From an uncultured Clostridium sp. (lineage in GTDB: Bacteria > Bacillota > Clostridia > TANB77 > CAG-508): 44,803 nt of DNA. Every line of letters begins with the position of its first letter. Within the stretch, counting starts at the first letter, position 1. The translations under genes and the position numbers were made by a program. Location: assembly GCA_947368535.1 (NCBI GenBank), contig CANBHY010000011.1, positions 1-44,803 on the forward strand. The letters run 5' to 3'. Shown here piece after piece: positions 42,538-44,803 of this stretch. The notes under the pieces are model-generated. The model was not told the origin of the DNA. It saw nothing but the letters and a program-made list of their open reading frames with translations, and made no database searches.

Positions 42538-44679
42538 ATGAACGAAAAAGAAGAACTAGAATTGGAGAAAAAACATCTAAAAGTTACGGTACAATTGGCA
42601 AAAAAGTCATTACATGAAGAAGAGATTATTGGAGAAAACATTAAAAAATCTACAGATGATGACTTTTTATTGCAAATATTAAGTAAAAGACATGACACAA
42701 AAATCAGAAATTTAAAACGAGCAATAAAAAATCCATATTTTGCAAGAATAGACTTTCAGGAAAAAACAAAAGAAAAGCAAGAAATATATATAGGAAAAAC
42801 AAATATATTCGATGAACAATATAATGTAGCAGTAGCAGATTGGAGAGCACCAATATCAAGTGTATATTATGATGGAGAAATTGGAGAAACAGAATATATA
42901 TGTCCAGAAGGAAAAATAAAAGGAAATTTACTATTAAAAAGACAATTTCAAATAGAAGAAGGCGAATTAAAAAGTTATAACAATATAACATTAACAGCAA
43001 ATGACGAATTATTACAAGAATGCTTAAACGAAAAATCAGATAGCAAACTAAGAAATATAGTAGCGACAATTCAAAAAAAGCAAAATAAAATAATTAGATC
43101 AAATATGTTCAAACCATTAATTGTTCAAGGAGTTGCAGGATCAGGAAAAACAACAGTAGCAATACATAGAATAGCATATTTAATATATACATATGAAGAT
43201 ACCTTTAATCCAGAAGAATTTTTGATAATAGCACCAAATAAATTTTTTCTAGGATATATAAAAGATAGTTTACCAGACTTAGGAGTTGATGATGTAAGAC
43301 AAGAGACTTTAGAAGAACTAGCATATTCAATAATTAAAGATAAAATAACAATAGAAGATGCAAATAACAATTTAATAAAAATAGTAGAACGTAAAAAAGA
43401 CTATGAGATGTTAGAAAAAACTACAAAATTTAAGGGAAGTTTTGAGTTTAAAGAAATATTGGATGAATATTTAGAAATACTAGAAGAAAGTATATTAGAA
43501 AAACGAGATTTTACTATAGAAGATGTAAAATTAATAAGTTATCAAAATATTCAAACAATATTAAGTCAAAATAAAGATAGATATTCTTTAAAAACAAGAA
43601 TTGAAAATCTGAAAAATTACCTGAAAAACAAAGTTGAAAACAATAGTGAAGAAATAATAGAAAGAATTATAGAAAAAAGAAGAAAACAAATAAGTCAGAT
43701 AGATATTAACTTAAATGATGAAGAAAAACAAAAAGAAAAAATTAAAATATTTGAGAAATACGAAATTTATATAAAAGAACTAAGCAATGGAAAATCAAAG
43801 AAAATAGTAGATGAATATATTAAAAAAATAAAAATACCAACACCACTACAAAGTTTAAAAGCAATAATTCAAGATAATCGATTAATGAAAAATACAGATG
43901 AAGAAGTTAAAGAATATATAAGAAACGAAAATAAGAAAAATAAAGTTGCATATGAAGACATAGCTGCATTACTACACTTACAATATAAAATAATCGGAAT
44001 AAATAATAATTTAAAATTAAAACATATAGTAATAGATGAAGCACAAGATTTTAGCGAGTTTCTATTTTATAGTTTAAATGAAATAATGAATAAAAATAAA
44101 TCATTGACGATATTAGGTGACATAGCACAAGGAATATATGAATATAGAGGATGCAATAATTGGGAAAAAATAAATAAAGAAATATTTAATAATGAAGCAA
44201 AGATTGAATATTTAAATCAAAGTTATAGAACAACTTTTGAAATAATGGAAGAAGCCAAGAAAATCTTAGAAAATATACAAGAAGAATACAATTTACAATT
44301 AGCAGAACCAATAGTAAGACATGGAGAAAAAGTGGAATATATAGAACTAGATGATAATAAAATAGAAAAGATAGCAGAATTAATAAATAAAGAATTAGAA
44401 AAAGGAAATAATAACATTGCAATTATATGTAAAGATGAAAAAGAAGTTGAAGAAATATACAACAAACTAGAAAAAGAAAAAATAGAAATAAAAACAATAA
44501 CGAGTAAAAGCCAAAAATATGAAGGCGGAATAACAATAGTGCCATCATATTATTCAAAGGGATTAGAATTTGATTCTGTAATAATATCAGATAAAAACAA
44601 GTACAAAGATAATACACTAGATAAAAAATTATTATATGTTGCATATACAAGGGCAATGCATAAATTGTATGTATTATAG
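42538..44679 (+). CDS. helD: HelD-like superfamily 1 helicase (RNA polymerase recycling factor family)
   Basis: The 713-residue protein starts after AAAGGAGG. The N-terminus is a long charged coiled coil (about residues 1-60), as in HelD proteins, where it reaches into the RNA polymerase secondary channel. A region with AVADWRAPISSVYYDG follows, typical of HelD. The helicase core has Walker A GVAGSGKTT (about 198-206), motif II VIDEAQDF (about 499-506), TILGDIAQGIYEYRG, LNQSYRTTFEIME, and the final VAYTRAMHKL. HelD dislodges stalled RNA polymerase from DNA using ATP. A UvrD-like DNA helicase is the alternative, but the N-terminal features favour HelD. Confidence 0.82.
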   Translation: MNEKEELELEKKHLKVTVQLAKKSLHEEEIIGENIKKSTDDDFLLQILSKRHDTKIRNLKRAIKNPYFARIDFQEKTKEKQEIYIGKTNIFDEQYNVAVADWRAPISSVYYDGEIGETEYICPEGKIKGNLLLKRQFQIEEGELKSYNNITLTANDELLQECLNEKSDSKLRNIVATIQKKQNKIIRSNMFKPLIVQGVAGSGKTTVAIHRIAYLIYTYEDTFNPEEFLIIAPNKFFLGYIKDSLPDLGVDDVRQETLEELAYSIIKDKITIEDANNNLIKIVERKKDYEMLEKTTKFKGSFEFKEILDEYLEILEESILEKRDFTIEDVKLISYQNIQTILSQNKDRYSLKTRIENLKNYLKNKVENNSEEIIERIIEKRRKQISQIDINLNDEEKQKEKIKIFEKYEIYIKELSNGKSKKIVDEYIKKIKIPTPLQSLKAIIQDNRLMKNTDEEVKEYIRNENKKNKVAYEDIAALLHLQYKIIGINNNLKLKHIVIDEAQDFSEFLFYSLNEIMNKNKSLTILGDIAQGIYEYRGCNNWEKINKEIFNNEAKIEYLNQSYRTTFEIMEEAKKILENIQEEYNLQLAEPIVRHGEKVEYIELDDNKIEKIAELINKELEKGNNNIAIICKDEKEVEEIYNKLEKEKIEIKTITSKSQKYEGGITIVPSYYSKGLEFDSVIISDKNKYKDNTLDKKLLYVAYTRAMHKLYVL

Positions 44680-44750
44680 AGAAAAAAGTAGTATAAAACG
44701 AAGAACAAAGCAAAAATAATAAACTTTTTAAAACTTTTTTAAAAAAGTAG

Positions 44751-44779
44751 TTGACATTGATAAAAAATGGTGCTAGAAT
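44751..44779 (+). promoter_or_regulatory. Strong promoter leading out of the window
   Basis: TTGACA (44751-44756), a 17-nt spacer with TGGTGC, and TAGAAT (44774-44779). It shares the lead AAAAAAGTAG with the S10 promoter. A second TTGACA follows at 44790. The gene it drives lies beyond the window. Confidence 0.7.
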
Positions 44780-44803
44780 ACAGGACAGTTGACAACAGAA
44801 TAC

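Noticed and set aside
1..44803. CRISPR array, insertion sequence transposase, prophage genes
   Set aside because: No regularly spaced repeats, and no transposase, integrase or phage structural gene was found in the window.

Overview
The window is very AT-rich, favours AGA/GGA/ATA codons, and carries AAGGAGG-type ribosome binding sites with frequent GTG/TTG starts. It contains spoVT (a forespore regulator), a RelQ-type alarmone synthetase, zinc-type S14 and S4, recD2, comFC, FeoAB and sortases. Together these point to a low-GC, endospore-forming Firmicute of class Clostridia, probably an uncultured host-associated lineage. The lineage is an inference; no 16S gene is present.

Layout. 1-12.5 kb: a mixed housekeeping run. 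It holds a small Cys-rich carboxypeptidase-regulatory-like protein (minus strand), a conserved orphan, a two-OB-fold SSB-like protein, a frameshifted EEP-family hydrolase, a GT-C-like membrane protein, two pseudouridine synthases, an S1-domain protein, a replication-relaxation-like protein behind a palindromic operator, feoA-feoB, a TSCPD protein (convergent with and overlapping feoB), a DUF308 membrane protein, a metallophosphoesterase and a small (p)ppGpp synthetase. 12.5-14.2 kb: a 558-residue minus-strand protein that I cannot identify. 14.3-30.8 kb: the complete S10-spc-alpha ribosomal cluster, driven by a near-perfect sigma-A promoter with a long structured leader, from rpsJ to rplQ, including secY, adk, map, infA, rpmJ and rpoA. 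rpmD (L30) is missing from its usual place, a 118-bp MITE-like palindrome sits between rpsN and rpsH, and three consecutive hairpins fill the secY-adk gap. 30.8-37.5 kb: a GT2-like stub, recD2 (frameshifted inside its Walker A motif), comFC, a KAP-type P-loop NTPase, spoVT behind a perfect 16-bp inverted repeat, and a small membrane protein. 37.5-41.9 kb: a short alanyl-tRNA synthetase lacking the C-terminal third, a HIT protein and three tandem sortases. 41.9-44.8 kb: tRNA-His and tRNA-Gln in a repeat-rich gap, then a HelD/UvrD-like helicase and a strong promoter leading out of the window.

How the genes work together. Most of the window serves translation: ribosomal proteins, initiation, N-terminal processing, rRNA modification, tRNA charging and tRNAs, with RNA polymerase alpha and a candidate RNA polymerase recycling helicase. 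I saw no clear multi-gene novel system. The best leads are two frameshifts with the same sequence signature (an extra C before GGAAA), the spoVT inverted repeat, the MITE-like element inside the spc operon, the unidentified 558-residue gene, the solitary KAP NTPase, the truncated AlaRS and the missing L30.
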